A stretch of 64,000 nucleotides of DNA from Zarea fungicola (Eukaryota > Ascomycota > Sordariomycetes > Hypocreales > Cordycipitaceae). The stretch covers positions 1 through 64,000 of the forward strand of contig FWCC01000133.1 in NCBI GenBank assembly GCA_900169235.1, given 5' to 3'. The notes below the pieces were generated by a model. It was given only the letters and a program-made list of their open reading frames with translations. It ran no database searches and was not told the DNA's origin. Position 1 is the stretch's first letter. Each line of letters starts with the position of its first letter. The position numbers and the translations under genes are program-made. Positions 1 to 11,394 of the stretch are shown here, piece by piece.

Positions 1-1520
1 GCGCCGCCAGCCTCCATAATACACAACTTCTTATAACCACCATAACTTCCACAAAATAGCTCTAAAAACTCTAAGAGTTAAATATAGTCCTTATAAAAGG
101 ACGAAGATTATAATAGCATATAATTATAGCGTTTTAGCTAAGTTAATTGCATTTAAAGAGGATATTCTACTCTTAACCATCTATAGCATTATTAAACACT
201 ATAATTACTAGTCATCTATTAAATCTTTACTATGCTCTAAATAGCCATCCCTTTTAAATAAAAGGGATAAAAGATATATATTTTATCTTATATATAAAGA
301 CCCTTTTATCTTAAGTTTTAAGCTTATTTAAAGTATAAGTTTAACCTATAGTATAGCTATTTTATATAGCTTCCTAATTACTAAAGGTATTTAGCATTAT
401 AAAGCTTTATATTACCTAAAACTCACACTATAATATACTAAAAAAAGAATTAACTTTACCTAACAATATATTAATAAGCTAGCTTTATTTTAGTATAATT
501 AGATTTTTTTTAATAAGTCTATAATTAAGCATAGGAAGGGTAAAAGGCAATAATATATAAACTACTAATAGGTACTTAATCTACCTTAACTTATAAACTA
601 CTACTATAACTATACTAATAATTCCTAGAAAGAGAGACTTTAGCCTAAGAATATTTAACTATAAATCACTCTAACCTATTATTCTTAAATATTTTAAAGT
701 GCATTTATATTTAGGAAATATATATCTTTATAGCCAATAATAGGTGACCTATCCTCACTATAAAAAGGCATTATAGAAGCCTATATTTTATCCTATCTTT
801 AAGAAAATTTAAAAACTATTATAAAACCTAGTTTATTTTTTACTTAGAATAATATATATACTTATATAGCTTAAATTATATAAGAATAGCTAGTAGAATA
901 GGCAGTAGATAATAATGTAGAATTAGTAGACTTGTAATGGATTCAGGCTCTGGCCTGGATCGCAACAAACCCGGTTAGGGAGCGAGTTGGCCTAAGGCGG
1001 GCACTTCCAGGACCCGCAATAGAACCAACCCCTTTTAAGAGAAGCCATAGCTAGTACCTTAGATTTCTCTCTCTTCTTTCGGTATGTAGAGTAATAACAT
1101 TCATTCTGGACCCTTACCGTTATAATACCTAAGGCCATACCATAACAAGACTGGCCTACTTACTTGCCTAACCTTAACCCTATTAAAAATGCCTAGAAAT
1201 TACTTAAAGAAAAAATTATAAAAAACCATTTTAAACTCATAAATATAAAAAAAAATAATACCACTAAATAATTATTAATTATTATTACTATTAAGGCATA
1301 AAAGGTAATAAAAAAAGATATATTAAATAATCTTATTAAGACTATACCCTACTAGATAGAGGCAGTTATCTCTACTAATAGATAGTATATTAAATATTAA
1401 ACTAAAAAAAATTAGTTCCTAGACTAATAATCTAGCTTTAGTATATATTATAATGATTTTAGATTTAATTTGGTAAAGTTATGAGGCATTTTATATGCTG
1501 GCTTTACTATGTGGTGTGCA
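1..1520 (+). mobile_element. RIP-degraded Tc1/mariner-type transposase relic
   Basis: Very AT-rich DNA without a usable ORF. Read on the plus strand and ignoring stops, 842-931 continued at 1152-1219 gives a recognisable Tc1/mariner C-terminal core: a DNA-x-x-H-x-A-like stretch, then E-L-V-D-W-P-x-Y-x-P-N-L-N-P-I and K-L-L-K-E-K-I. Further on, 1340-1400 gives I-P-x-x-I-E-A-V-I followed by Y-I-K-Y, like the fungal Tc1 tail. Stops sit where Trp or Gln codons are expected (TGG or CAG to TAG, CAA to TAA). The second catalytic Asp reads Asn and the catalytic Glu of N-P-I-E-N reads Lys, all explained by C-to-T or G-to-A changes. It is therefore a dead copy mutated by RIP or a similar process. No terminal inverted repeats could be placed, so both limits are approximate and the left end may lie outside the window. 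Confidence 0.85.
933..1147. mobile_element. Solo LTR inside the transposase relic
   Basis: A 215-bp insert of near-normal base composition interrupts the AT-rich transposase relic. It begins TGTAATGG and ends CCATAACA, so it has TG..CA termini in an 8-bp inverted repeat with one mismatch. It is flanked by a perfect 5-bp duplication, AGACT, at 928-932 and 1148-1152. Removing the insert plus one AGACT restores the transposase codons for V-D-W-P exactly. TG..CA ends and a 5-bp duplication are the hallmarks of an LTR retrotransposon, and with no internal region it reads as a solo LTR. The insert is not RIP-mutated, so it is either younger than the mutation of its host or too short to be targeted. 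The family (copia or gypsy) cannot be told from the LTR alone. Confidence 0.85.
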
Positions 1521-4447
1521 CTTATTTTTTTTTTTTAGCGTCACTTTCCTGACCCCACTGTAAACGAGAATGGTGGGGAGGAGCAGTGCATTAGCCCCAG
1601 CACCCTGGCCACCCTCGCTCTGAATTAGGAGTGGGGATTCTAGTTAACAGTTGATTTCTTCAGTAGTTAGTATGCAGTTTTGTCATGAGCCATGGAAAGC
1701 TGAGCTATGCACTTAGTTACTCTTCTGTCATCCAATTGAGTCCGACAGATGACATTATGAGTGTTAAAATAGGGCAGAGGTGTCGTGGATACATGCCTTG
1801 GTAACGATAACAGAGCACTTTCGCAATGGCCCATTTACAGAGCAGCAACTAACTACTGGTAGAGCTCGCGACCGGTTCCAGCTTTTTATGGGCTGCTGGG
1901 GTGGAGTTAACTATGAGGAACACACCAATTTTCTCACTTCAACAAAAGTTCCACGTATGAGTTCCACGAGAAAGCCTTGTAACTCTGGCCCCCCAAGGAC
2001 CCAACGCACGCCCCTTGCCACCACAATATGGTCTAAGCTCCCCTTTCGTGGAAATCATAAATTGTGCATCGAGCCAGATACAATATGTCTTCAAAATACT
2101 GGAATGCCAGCCAAGTTTACACTTTAGAGTTTCAACGACGTGGCCTTGCGCTCGTACTCACGCCTACTCACTGTAGGCGTAACTAATAAGAAGGCACTGC
2201 ATTGCTATTCTTACCCAGACAGTAACTAGTAACTTAGTTGCCCTGTTGCCAGCCTTGTCTTGCCCAGCCGTTCATATGTAGCTCATCTCCCCAATTTTGT
2301 TTTACAAAAGATCCAAAGGTCAGCAGCCACCAAATCGAGCTTTGCCCGGCTAAAGACACACCCAACCCCGTCCCGGACCCGGAGCCGACTTCCTAGTGGC
2401 CCGTTCAAATCGCGCACTGGCCGAGTCTGGCGTCCAGGGGCTTAGATTTGGAGGCGGAACTAGTCAACGGAACTGGTGCAGGCTCTGCTTAGTGGTCTCG
2501 GTCGCCTGTAGATATCAGCTCTGCCAGCCAACAGGCCTGGAGAACGCTGTGCGCCATGGTCCCATCAAACTGCGATTGTCATCCCATGGTCTCTGTTTCG
2601 GTGGGTTGGGTCATTCACCAGAAGCTTGCCATTTTGTTACCGCAAAGTCCTTCATATGGACGCCAGAGTTTGACTATTTATCGCTGCCCCCTTGCATGTG
2701 GCATTCAAAGCGGCTGGCATTCGTGGGGCGCTCACACTGCAGTAATATTACTGTACGTGCTTGTGTTAGCTTCAATTCAGGAAAATACAGGTCCGCTCTA
2801 CTCCCGTTTCTGTGGCGTACGATTTGCTTGAACGAATGGTCGATACTGTTTACCCACTCTGGCGCCATCTATACCCAACCCTCGAGTCATTGTCACAACT
2901 CTTGAGCGGCGGGCTCCCGCGGAGCGTCCCATACGTCTCAATAACTGCGTTTACTCCCAGAGTGTGCTGGCGTTCTAAAATGCTGGTTTCGACTCAGGAT
3001 ACTGTACTCGTTTCCTCCTTCAGGTACCCCTGTATAATGTTCGTGTTGATTCTGTGCCCTCCCACTATGCTCCTGTGTCTTGGAGGTAGCAGCAGTAGCT
3101 TGGGTGGCTGTGGATGTCAATATGGTGCTGGTGCTGGTGCTGCGCAAGCCTAAAATGAGAAAGGGGAATGACCAGGCTGAGTATGACAGGAATGACTCGC
3201 AAATAATAGTTTGCACTGATTTCATCAGCACCTGGGATCTCTACAAAGGTATCGTAGTTGTAAAGATTTGTACCAGTGGAAGTGCGTAATAAATTAGGTA
3301 GTTGCCTAGTAGCGGCGACGGCACTGTCCCGGAGCTGGGTCCATACAGGACTCCTCAGTCCATATAAGTAGATTTCTAACTGATGTGAGAAGTACTTCAT
3401 CACTTTTATAACTCTTCCTCATGCGGATCATTCCCATGGCAGTTAAGAAATCCTCTGGTTCCAACCATAAGAGAATAAGAATCTGAACTGGAAGTAGATG
3501 GCGGCGTTTTGTTAGGTGTCCAACGATGAATTCTGGCTAAATTCTGGCTACTTATTAAGACGCGCGACGAACCAAAACTTCCCAAGCTCACATGGTTGCA
3601 AAATATTCTCGGAGTTATGACTAGTTCTACAACGTTGCCAATATCGCGGATCTAGAGGCGCTGTCCACTTCCAAATTGTACGCGGTTGCTACGCCGTTGT
3701 TACTGATTCCCATCTGGCCACGCAGCAGCAAGTTGTTAGCCTCCGGCGGTGACTGCGCAACTTGACGAAGACTGTCAGCAGAGTGTAAAGCCCTTCAAAA
3801 GCATGCATAGACTTAACTTACGAGGATATCCGTGCACTGTGACTATGGCAGTAGCCACGCAGAGTGCGAAATACACAGAACGCATATTTAATGTAATGCA
3901 GCGTAGTATCAAAATACAAGTACTTCGAAGACTGACCAATTTGCTATATAGAAACAACTATGGCCAAAAAGAAGGGAAGGACGGAAGAAGTAATAGGCGA
4001 TGAGAAAAAGAATTGGCTTTTAAAACATCAGGGTACAGAAATAATAAAACGTACCTGTGCCAGCACCCACCAACGCGTAGTGGTTGTGGTGTGGTGTTCA
4101 CGTATAACTACCTGAACTGGTAAAGAGGACGAGGAGCCTTGCAGCACACACGCCCCCTGGGCAGGGTTGGAAACTTCTCAACACACCGGGTTACTGCTTG
4201 AGCCTGCGCTACGGTGCTAGTAATGTACCTGCGACTAAAACTGGCAGCATTGACACACAGAAGATGACTGCAGCCAGCTTGGCACCGACTCACAGAAGAA
4301 ACGGCTAAGAATAAACGAGGGTAAGGAGAATATCACTTTCTACCTAAATCTTAAGGTACTTTTGGCAGCTCTGGCGCTAAGGCAGACTCCTGGGTGGTTG
4401 CAACGATGCAACTGTCGGCTTCCTGTTCTCGACCAAGATCGCTGTTC

Positions 4448-4477
4448 CTTGATGCTACTTGATGGCACTTGATGATA
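4448..4477 (+). repeat. Triple 10-bp tandem repeat (CTTGATGNNN)
   Basis: Three consecutive 10-bp units each begin CTTGATG and differ only in the last three bases (CTA, GCA, ATA). No gene is recognised on either side, so no role can be assigned. Confidence 0.7.
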
Positions 4478-6705
4478 ATTAATGAGGCAGGTCAGAGCGA
4501 AGAAATCGATCATACAGGTTCTACATGACAGCGCTTCTGCTTCCACAGCCATTTATTGTGCTCAAATTCAATCCATTGGCGCCAGCATGACCAAGACTTG
4601 GATTAACTAACAGCGCCTGTTTCCTTTCACTTCGCCAACACAATTACTAAAGTTCCCAGCCTGTGCTTCTGTGGCGTGACTAAAGGAGTAATGGATATCC
4701 TGAGCCCGAGCATACCCCGAATTTATCTATGACATGGGAGATTACGTACATGCTTATTCAATAATGAACGAATGTGCTTGCCAATAAGTACACTTGCTGA
4801 GTGTTCATTTCCCTACACTGTTTTGCGTGGACCCGTCGATCTCATAGTAAGTTAATAATAGCCTGATGGCGATGGTTGCAAATGTGACACTGTCTATCTC
4901 ACTCGCCTCGGGGACAATGTTTGCACCTACAAGGTCACGAAAATATTGGATTGAGGAGTCTCCTTTGCCGCTTCACATTGTATGGCAACTCACTCAAGTG
5001 ATCTTTATAAAGAGTAGTAGAACATAGAGCGGCAGCAAAAGCGTGGATGCTTTGCGCCATTATTAGCGAAGCATAATACCAACTCTGGGCTTGGTCGATT
5101 GAAGCGTCTACGGCGTATAATGTTGCGCCTCGACGAGGGCAATTGGCACGCATGGATGCTGATGGTGCTGGCTGTTCAATAACCCCATCAAGTTCTCTCA
5201 ACCCTTGCGCCGCCTGGCAGGGAGACACATTTCCAGGAACTGTTATACCGCTCTGGCAGCTATGGTTCGTAGGCGTCAAATACTTCTGTCACCTGTAATA
5301 AGTGTCGTTAACTAGTTACACCTCTCGATTTTGATAACCCCTGCAGCCGACAGCTTCTACCCAGTCTAGCGTTTATTGTTGTTACCACCAATTATCGTAC
5401 TGTTGCATGTGATTGCCTGGCTCAACCATGGGGACTGACGCTGCCCGTGTTGGCGAGGCTGATTTGACTTCTTTCAAAAATTGATTGCTTTCCTGGCTGG
5501 TTTATGGGTGAATGAGTACCTTCGTCTTGCTCACTGCCTTCTGGCAATAGTGTGCCAACCCTCTTGTAGAGTGGGCTGCCACGAAACACAGACGCGTTTG
5601 TTACCGAAGCGAGGTGGACCGGGTCTGACTTCGTACGTACATACACCAGCTCTTAACCCACAGCACTAATAATAACTAGCTAATAGCTCATTAGCTCCTA
5701 AGACGGGATGAACGGGAACGACCAGTGAACAGCCCCCGTACTGATGATGTGCCCTGGATAAACGGAAGATCTGTGTTGAGTTGCTGAAACTCTATGGGGA
5801 ATTGAAACGCTGGCAAAGATTACCCGTAGACGCACATGCCTTTCATCTACCGGAAAAGTGCATTCTGCCAAAGGAAACCACCTTTGTCACACCATGTCTA
5901 GCTTGCAAAGTTTTGGGCTATAGTTCTAAGGGGGGTGGATAAAAAGACAGGGCATTGTCTCGCCTCGAACTATCGCTCCATTACATGGCTCGACATAGAG
6001 AATTGGAGCCGTTCCGCTATGGGTGGAAGAACAAGCGGTGGGTAAGAGCGGCGGTTTAGTGACTTCAGCCACCTTCCTGGTTGGGTTCGAGCCTACCGAG
6101 TGTGTGGAGGCAGAGGGGTGAGGCAGGATCAGCGACAGATGGTGTTGATCGGATTTTCCTATATCGAGGCTAGATTGTTTCCAGCGCTAAAGGGGGACAG
6201 TGACAGATATAAGGCAAAACAGAGGTTGTCTGGAGGGTTGTAAGTACTCTCAGGACAGCCTGTCAGTGCTGATTGACCCTCAAGATTTGTCGGTAGCCAT
6301 TGTATTTAAGATAAACGTAGGGAAGTGTATGTAGTAAACTTGCCTCATTGTCGAGACAGCAACCACGCTACTGGCTCCTCTGTAGATGGCCTAGAGATGC
6401 AAGACCCTGGTCGTGCTGGCAAACTTAGTAAAGAATATTAGATGTTTGTGTCTTGTACGGAGTAGCGTGTAACTAAGTAGCCGTGGGTAGCATCGCTGTA
6501 TTTTTAGCGCTGTCCGAGTTCCCAATACTAATTGCCAACGGAGTAAAAACAAAGCGCAAGCAGCTTCCCTGGGGACTCCTTGAAACTTATAGTTCTAATG
6601 ATATCAAATGATAAATTTCATTATACAGTTAATATAAATTATTTTGCGTGGGCAGGCACTTCTGATATTCGTGTTTTCGTAAATTCACACCAAGCAGTGA
6701 CGATG

Positions 6706-6738
6706 CTTCAGTCCAGACTCCTACTTCAGTCCAGACTC
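6706..6738 (+). repeat. 18-bp tandem duplication
   Basis: CTTCAGTCCAGACTC occurs at 6706-6720 and again at 6724-6738, an exact 18-bp period. It lies just beyond the 3' end of the Zn2Cys6 regulator gene. It is probably a replication-slippage product. Confidence 0.75.
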
Positions 6739-6806
6739 CAGGACTGGCGTCCAAAAACACCAAAAACAGGATATAATATTAAAAATAAAGACAATATTTA
6801 TATAGT

Positions 6807-9012
6807 TTATTCCACTGGCCTCTCCATTGACCCCAACGCTCTGTTTGTCCCTGGTAAAGCTAATTCATCCACAGGTGGCCACCACTGAGACCACGCACCT
6901 TGCTCATCCAAGTTACTACTCACCTCGGCCATGAGCTGTGTCAAAAGCGTATTAGTATCTACCTCTGAAATAACGCCATCAAATGCTTGTCTCTCTAATG
7001 CTACTTGTCTGGATACATCTGCGCCGTCAATCTCCTCGGTTAGCTGATCCGATCGATCAATGCCACGAAACTCGTGAATCGACTGGTGTAGCACGTCGAA
7101 GTCGGTTCTCGTCCGGCCGTGATACCTCAGTTGATTCTCAGCTGCACGACTGTATAAAAGCGATGCATGCTGAATGGTGTTAATCTTAATCATGAAATTA
7201 GCCTTGGAAGTAAACATGGCATGAACCTTGACCTTACCCAACCGTCGGCAATTGTCCAAATTTTCCGAAATTCGTAAAGATAGTCCAGGCACCTCTCCAT
7301 GCATACCTTGGCTTGTAAACTTCTATTCAGATTCATACGTGGAAAGTGGTAGACATAGAGGTTCAAGTATCCCGCGGAGAATGCACAGAATCCGGCAAAC
7401 GGGGTCATTAGGTGCACACCGCATTCAGACGATTCGTGGAGTATATTAGCGATATTTTCCGCGGCACCAAACAAAGCTAGAGAACTTTCATCCCACCATC
7501 CTTCCGGGGCTGTAGCTTCTAGCTTAGGGTGGTCAACTGGACCTTGGGGTGTAGATTCTAATGTCGGCAGGAAGGGAAAGTACTCTCGATGGAGCATCAA
7601 AGTGCTGACATAGTAGAGAATATTGAGATATGCAAAAGTCTCGCCGTAACCAAGAGTCATATGCACTGCAACGGAGTTGTTCGGGAAATGGAGCTTCAGG
7701 TGCTGATTTGCCCTCCAGCCCTCGAGTTGGTTCCGGGACGAAAACCACGGTGAACCCGGCACCCAGGGGCAGTTTGCTGGTGCACACATTCCCGGTGCGC
7801 GCCGCCCATCTTGAAAGATGAATGTCATCACTTGTGTCCAAATATCAAAGCCAGCCACTAGGATCTCAAAACCTTGGGTGATGTCGAGGACGCCTGTTGC
7901 ATGACTTGCGTATGAGTGGTCGCTGCGCAAAGAGTCTGGTGATGAGTCGGGGCCAAATGCAAATTCGACAACACCAAGCGGCCGGGGAATTTTCAACTTT
8001 GTCATCTCTGCCATTGGTAGCATTGGGGGGTTGTAAGTGCCCGAGTTGACCATGCAGTCCATGATAAAGCAGGCCCAATATGTTCGTGTCTCGACTGCAA
8101 TGGATATGGCATTAGTCTCTCGCTCAGATGTGAGATCTAATGGAAAAGGTGCGACGCGCAAGCTGTGGAGTGCCTGCATAATTCGAATAGCAATGCCTGC
8201 ACCAGAGGATTAGCTTAAACTTTTTGAGCGAGAGCTCACACGTATGTACCGCAGTATACCCAGGCTTTGTGGAAGTCTCTCGAACCCCATTCGTGGAGTG
8301 TGATGATTAGTAGCGCTTGAACCACCTGCAACTTTGGCGGTTGCAGAATGAGATCTCTTAGTAGGTCTTTCGCATAAGACGCGTAGTGTGCTCGTGGCAA
8401 AAGGTCGCTCGCCCAGTCCGCATTGAGAACACAAATTTGAGATCGCGTAACCGCCAGTACTGTGCTAAGTAGAGCAACGGTTTCTTTGGATTGATAGCAT
8501 CGAAGCTCGTCCAAGAAACTTGGCAAGTGAAGAATGGCAAGCTCAGGAAACTTGTTGGTAAAGACATTAAGGCACTTCAGTACGGTACCATTCGGCAGGC
8601 TGCTGACGTGCTGCCCTACAAAATCTGGATTGTATGAAGGATTTGGTGAATAGTGCACATCGGTGAAGGCTGCGGCACGACTGTGAGGTGTTACGCCATC
8701 TCTAGTTCGTTCCAAACAACTGCGGTTTCCTTGCAGCCTTGGTGTATTTGGCTGAGCTTCGGTTACATCACCAGGGGCCTCAGCCGAGGATCGAGCCAGC
8801 CGCGCTGTTCTGCGGCTAGTTTTCGCATTTGGGGTTTTAGGCCGAGTAAGTGTGCATCCTTCCAACTGTGATCTTTTACAGCGATGGCAAGGCGCTACGC
8901 CTGTGTGAATGCACTTCACCTTGGACGTGCTAACCTCAATCAACACCAGCCAATTGTTGCATCAATATGTGATCACTCACCGACAGTTATCGCAGGAAAG
9001 GCTTGTCCGCAT
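6807..9012 (-). CDS. Zn2Cys6 fungal-specific transcription factor
   Basis: Four exons are inferred: 9012-8981, 8929-8250, 8196-7238 and 7184-6807. Introns are 51-53 bp, and the joined frame is 683 codons including the stop (682 aa). The first intron splits the DNA-binding domain; joined, it gives a binuclear zinc cluster with Cys at 7, 10, 17, 25, 28 and 36, with the basic stretch RTSKVK between the second and third Cys. Exons 2-3 form the Fungal_trans regulatory domain, and the second junction recreates Y-C-G-I-A-I-R, a usual motif of that domain. The C-terminal exon has the L-Y-S-R-A and G-R-T-R-x-D-F elements seen at the end of this family. It presumably binds CGG half-sites in the nucleus. 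It sits next to an MFS carrier gene and an aminotransferase gene that it may control; that is inference from position only. The start is the first ATG after an in-frame stop. Confidence 0.9.
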
Positions 9013-9206
9013 TGTATCGCCGGCCTCAGTCGGCTTCTATCGAGTGCATATGATGGGTCGGGAATGATGCTCGACAAGGTGTGGCTCGGGAAAGACATTT
9101 GCCCTCTTTTCCGAGGCCGGCCTACAACTGTGGGTCGACCGCGTTTCGAGAGCGCGCACACAATGATTCCGACTCTGGACAGCGCAAGGACGAGCTATTT
9201 TCTTCT

Positions 9207-9258
9207 ATTAAACATCTTTATATCTACCTTTTATTAAACAGCTTTATATCTACCTTTT
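9207..9258 (+). repeat. 26-bp direct repeat, two copies
   Basis: Two adjacent 26-bp units (9207-9232 and 9233-9258) differ at one base. They lie in the 340-bp gap between the start of the Zn2Cys6 gene and the stop of the MFS gene, that is, upstream of the regulator. This could be slippage, or it could duplicate a promoter element of the regulator. Confidence 0.8.
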
Positions 9259-9352
9259 TGTTTCCATTCCAATTTGAAAAACTTTGTAATCATAGATCAT
9301 TGCTATGTATGTGTCGTCTTCATAATATAACTCTATATATATTATTCTAGAT

Positions 9353-10839
9353 TCATACTTTCGTGAAGAATGATTTGGTCTTCTTAAATCGTAAGAAAAC
9401 AAAAAATGCAATGCCAATTGCAGACATGGTGCCTGCGTAGTATGCTGCTGGCCGATATGCAGCCGTGTCAGTTCTGGTGCCTGCCAAGGAGTAGAGCTGC
9501 GCAGCAATGGGAGTTCCCTGAAACGAGTCAGCAAATTGTCTTGCGCATGTCATAATTTTGAATGTATTGTGCGTACAAAAAAGAATCCAAAAAACCATCC
9601 TGCCCACATGATGGGGAGTACTCCCATGGTATTCTGGGGGCCAAAGATGGACGCAAGGACTGTGGGAAACAGGCTGAAGAACGAACCACAGCCAATGCCA
9701 TTAATGACGGCAAAAACCACAAGCACCCCCATGCTGGAGGAAAATGGCCAGACGACGAGCGAGCTGACAGCGCAGCATATCAGCGAGACGATGAAGCTGT
9801 TCAATGGGCCGAGAAGGGAGTCTGCAGTGTATCCGGCGAATACTCTCCCCACAGTAGAAGCAATGTTCCAAATCGTAAGAGCAATAATGGCAGCATTTCC
9901 AGATTGACTAATCGAGCGTGCAAAGATTGGAATGAAGTAAGGTGGAATAAATAATGGAAAGCACGCAAGTGATGATCCAATAAATATAATCAAGAAGTCT
10001 GATTCCTTGAACCGGCACCTAAGTCTGGTCAGTACTCGTACTTCTGCAAGCGTTCGTGACAGACGTACCACTGAAGTTTTGGCACAGAGCTTTTTGTTGA
10101 CACGGGCTGCTTTATTAGGCAGGCCGCAGGAAGACAAACTGCCCACAGCATGAAGCCAAGAATTCGAAACGTCCATGCAACGCCAACTTTATCTATCATG
10201 GCATGAGTCGCCACACCCATCACCGCTGCGCCCAGGCTTCCTCCACCAAAGACTACACCAGTAGCAAGACCACGGTGCTTTCTGAACCACTGCAGCGGTG
10301 CGGTCGAGCAGGGCTGTCCCACGTATCAGTAAATTCCAATTTGTCACGCTAAGTCGAAGTGCTCGTACCAGAATTGTCAGTCCTCCCCCAACTCCAAAAA
10401 TAACGCCATGAGTAATAAACAGGGCACCTAGATGATGCGTGACCCAGCTGGATGCAAACTCTCCCAACCCCAGTAAAACTGCCCCAGCAACGGCTGTTTC
10501 TCTGTACCCAAACTTCCGCATAGATTTCCCTACGAAAATACAGGCAGAGGTCATAAACGACGTTGCCAAGGAGCCGACAAATGTAAGCGTGGTCAAGGAC
10601 ATGCTCGACTCGCCAGCCAGTTTCGCTTGCAGAATACCCCAAGAGTAGATGACACCCATGAAAACAAATAGCGACAAGGCTGATGCAGTGACAACTATCC
10701 ATCCTCTCCAACCATCGTATCTCTGCTCTTCCTTCAATGTGGAGTCTTGATAGTCCTCAGCGCCGCTTTCTTCATTCGGTGACGGCATGGCGCTGGCCAC
10801 GGGCTGTTGTTGTTGTTTGGGCACTTGTTGCCCAGTCAT
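9353..10839 (-). CDS. MFS transporter, monocarboxylate-porter type
   Basis: Four exons: 10839-10369, 10313-10069, 10018-9577 and 9517-9353. Introns are 50-59 bp and the joined frame encodes 440 aa. A soluble, Gln-rich N-terminus of about 45 residues precedes the first membrane segment, which follows the G-W-R-G-W element usual at this place in fungal MCT-like proteins. The first junction gives a Q-W-F-R-K-H-R-G-L-A-T-G loop, the conserved loop between helices 4 and 5 of the family; the last gives G-T-P-I-A-A at helix 11. Length and layout fit a complete 12-helix plasma-membrane carrier. The substrate is unknown; relatives move monocarboxylates, riboflavin or small acids. It is divergent from the aminotransferase gene across a 555-bp shared promoter, so the two may be co-regulated. 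Confidence 0.88.
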
Positions 10840-11394
10840 CGTAAAAGAATGTTGCCAAGAAACTCTGCAAAAATTGTAATGTTTATAAAAAAAGAAAATT
10901 TCACTCAAGATAAATAATTCTCGGTCCCACTTCCAAGCATCATGTATAATATTTTTACATCGTTTCCGTCGGCTCTGAACACTATTCAAACCCGAGAATT
11001 GCCTGTTTTGGACTCGAGCAGGCAGGTCCCTGTGATTCAAAGCCGAAGTGGCGCTGATCGGAACAAACAGTTACCCGGCAAACCCAGCCTACATTTATTA
11101 TACCCTTGTTGAGATTAACTTGTGCCTGTTGAATAGTAGCTTCGTCTTTTGACAGATCTGTACGCCCTTGCGTTGTCAAGCATCCAGCGTTATCCCACCA
11201 CCATCGCCGATATCGTCATCGGCTTTCGGATCTTAGTCTTCGGAACGGACGCAAAACCATCGTCCTCTCCGAGCTGTACAGTAGTAGCATGATCATAGAT
11301 ATAAATTCTGCCCCAATTCAAGAGCACTGTGAAATCAGGATTTCTGTCAGCTCTCGCTTTCTCAAGGAACAGAATTAATTTGCGGTAACACAAT
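10840..11394. promoter_or_regulatory. Shared divergent promoter of MFS and aminotransferase genes
   Basis: The 555 bp between the two start codons hold no gene. At 11206-11223 is a perfect interrupted palindrome, GCCGAT, six bases, ATCGGC, which can be read as an everted CCG-N10-CGG pair. More TTCGG elements follow at about 11225-11245. Zn2Cys6 proteins bind paired CGG triplets, and one is encoded next door at 6.8-9.0 kb, so this is a candidate operator. That it is used is inference. Confidence 0.45.

Larger units (their letters stand above)
1540..6806. other. Gene-poor stretch, no gene recognised
   Basis: About 5.3 kb of moderate GC without an ORF above 170 codons. The short ORFs overlap one another on both strands and show no family motif or splice-joined frame. 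The stretch holds a triple 10-bp repeat at 4448-4477, an 18-bp tandem duplication at 6706-6738, and one copy of the TACGGAGTA motif at 6456-6464. It is not AT-skewed like 1-1500, so it is not obviously RIP-mutated. I see nothing else in it. Confidence 0.5.

Noticed and set aside
932..1148. Reading the insert as a MITE with TTGTAATGG/CCATAACAA ends and a GAC duplication
   Set aside because: Shifting the borders by one base gives TG..CA ends and a longer, perfect 5-bp duplication (AGACT), the standard LTR pattern, and the transposase frame is restored equally well.
6060..6100. GGTTCGAGCC resembling a tRNA B box
   Set aside because: No matching A box, acceptor stem or anticodon arm can be formed around it.
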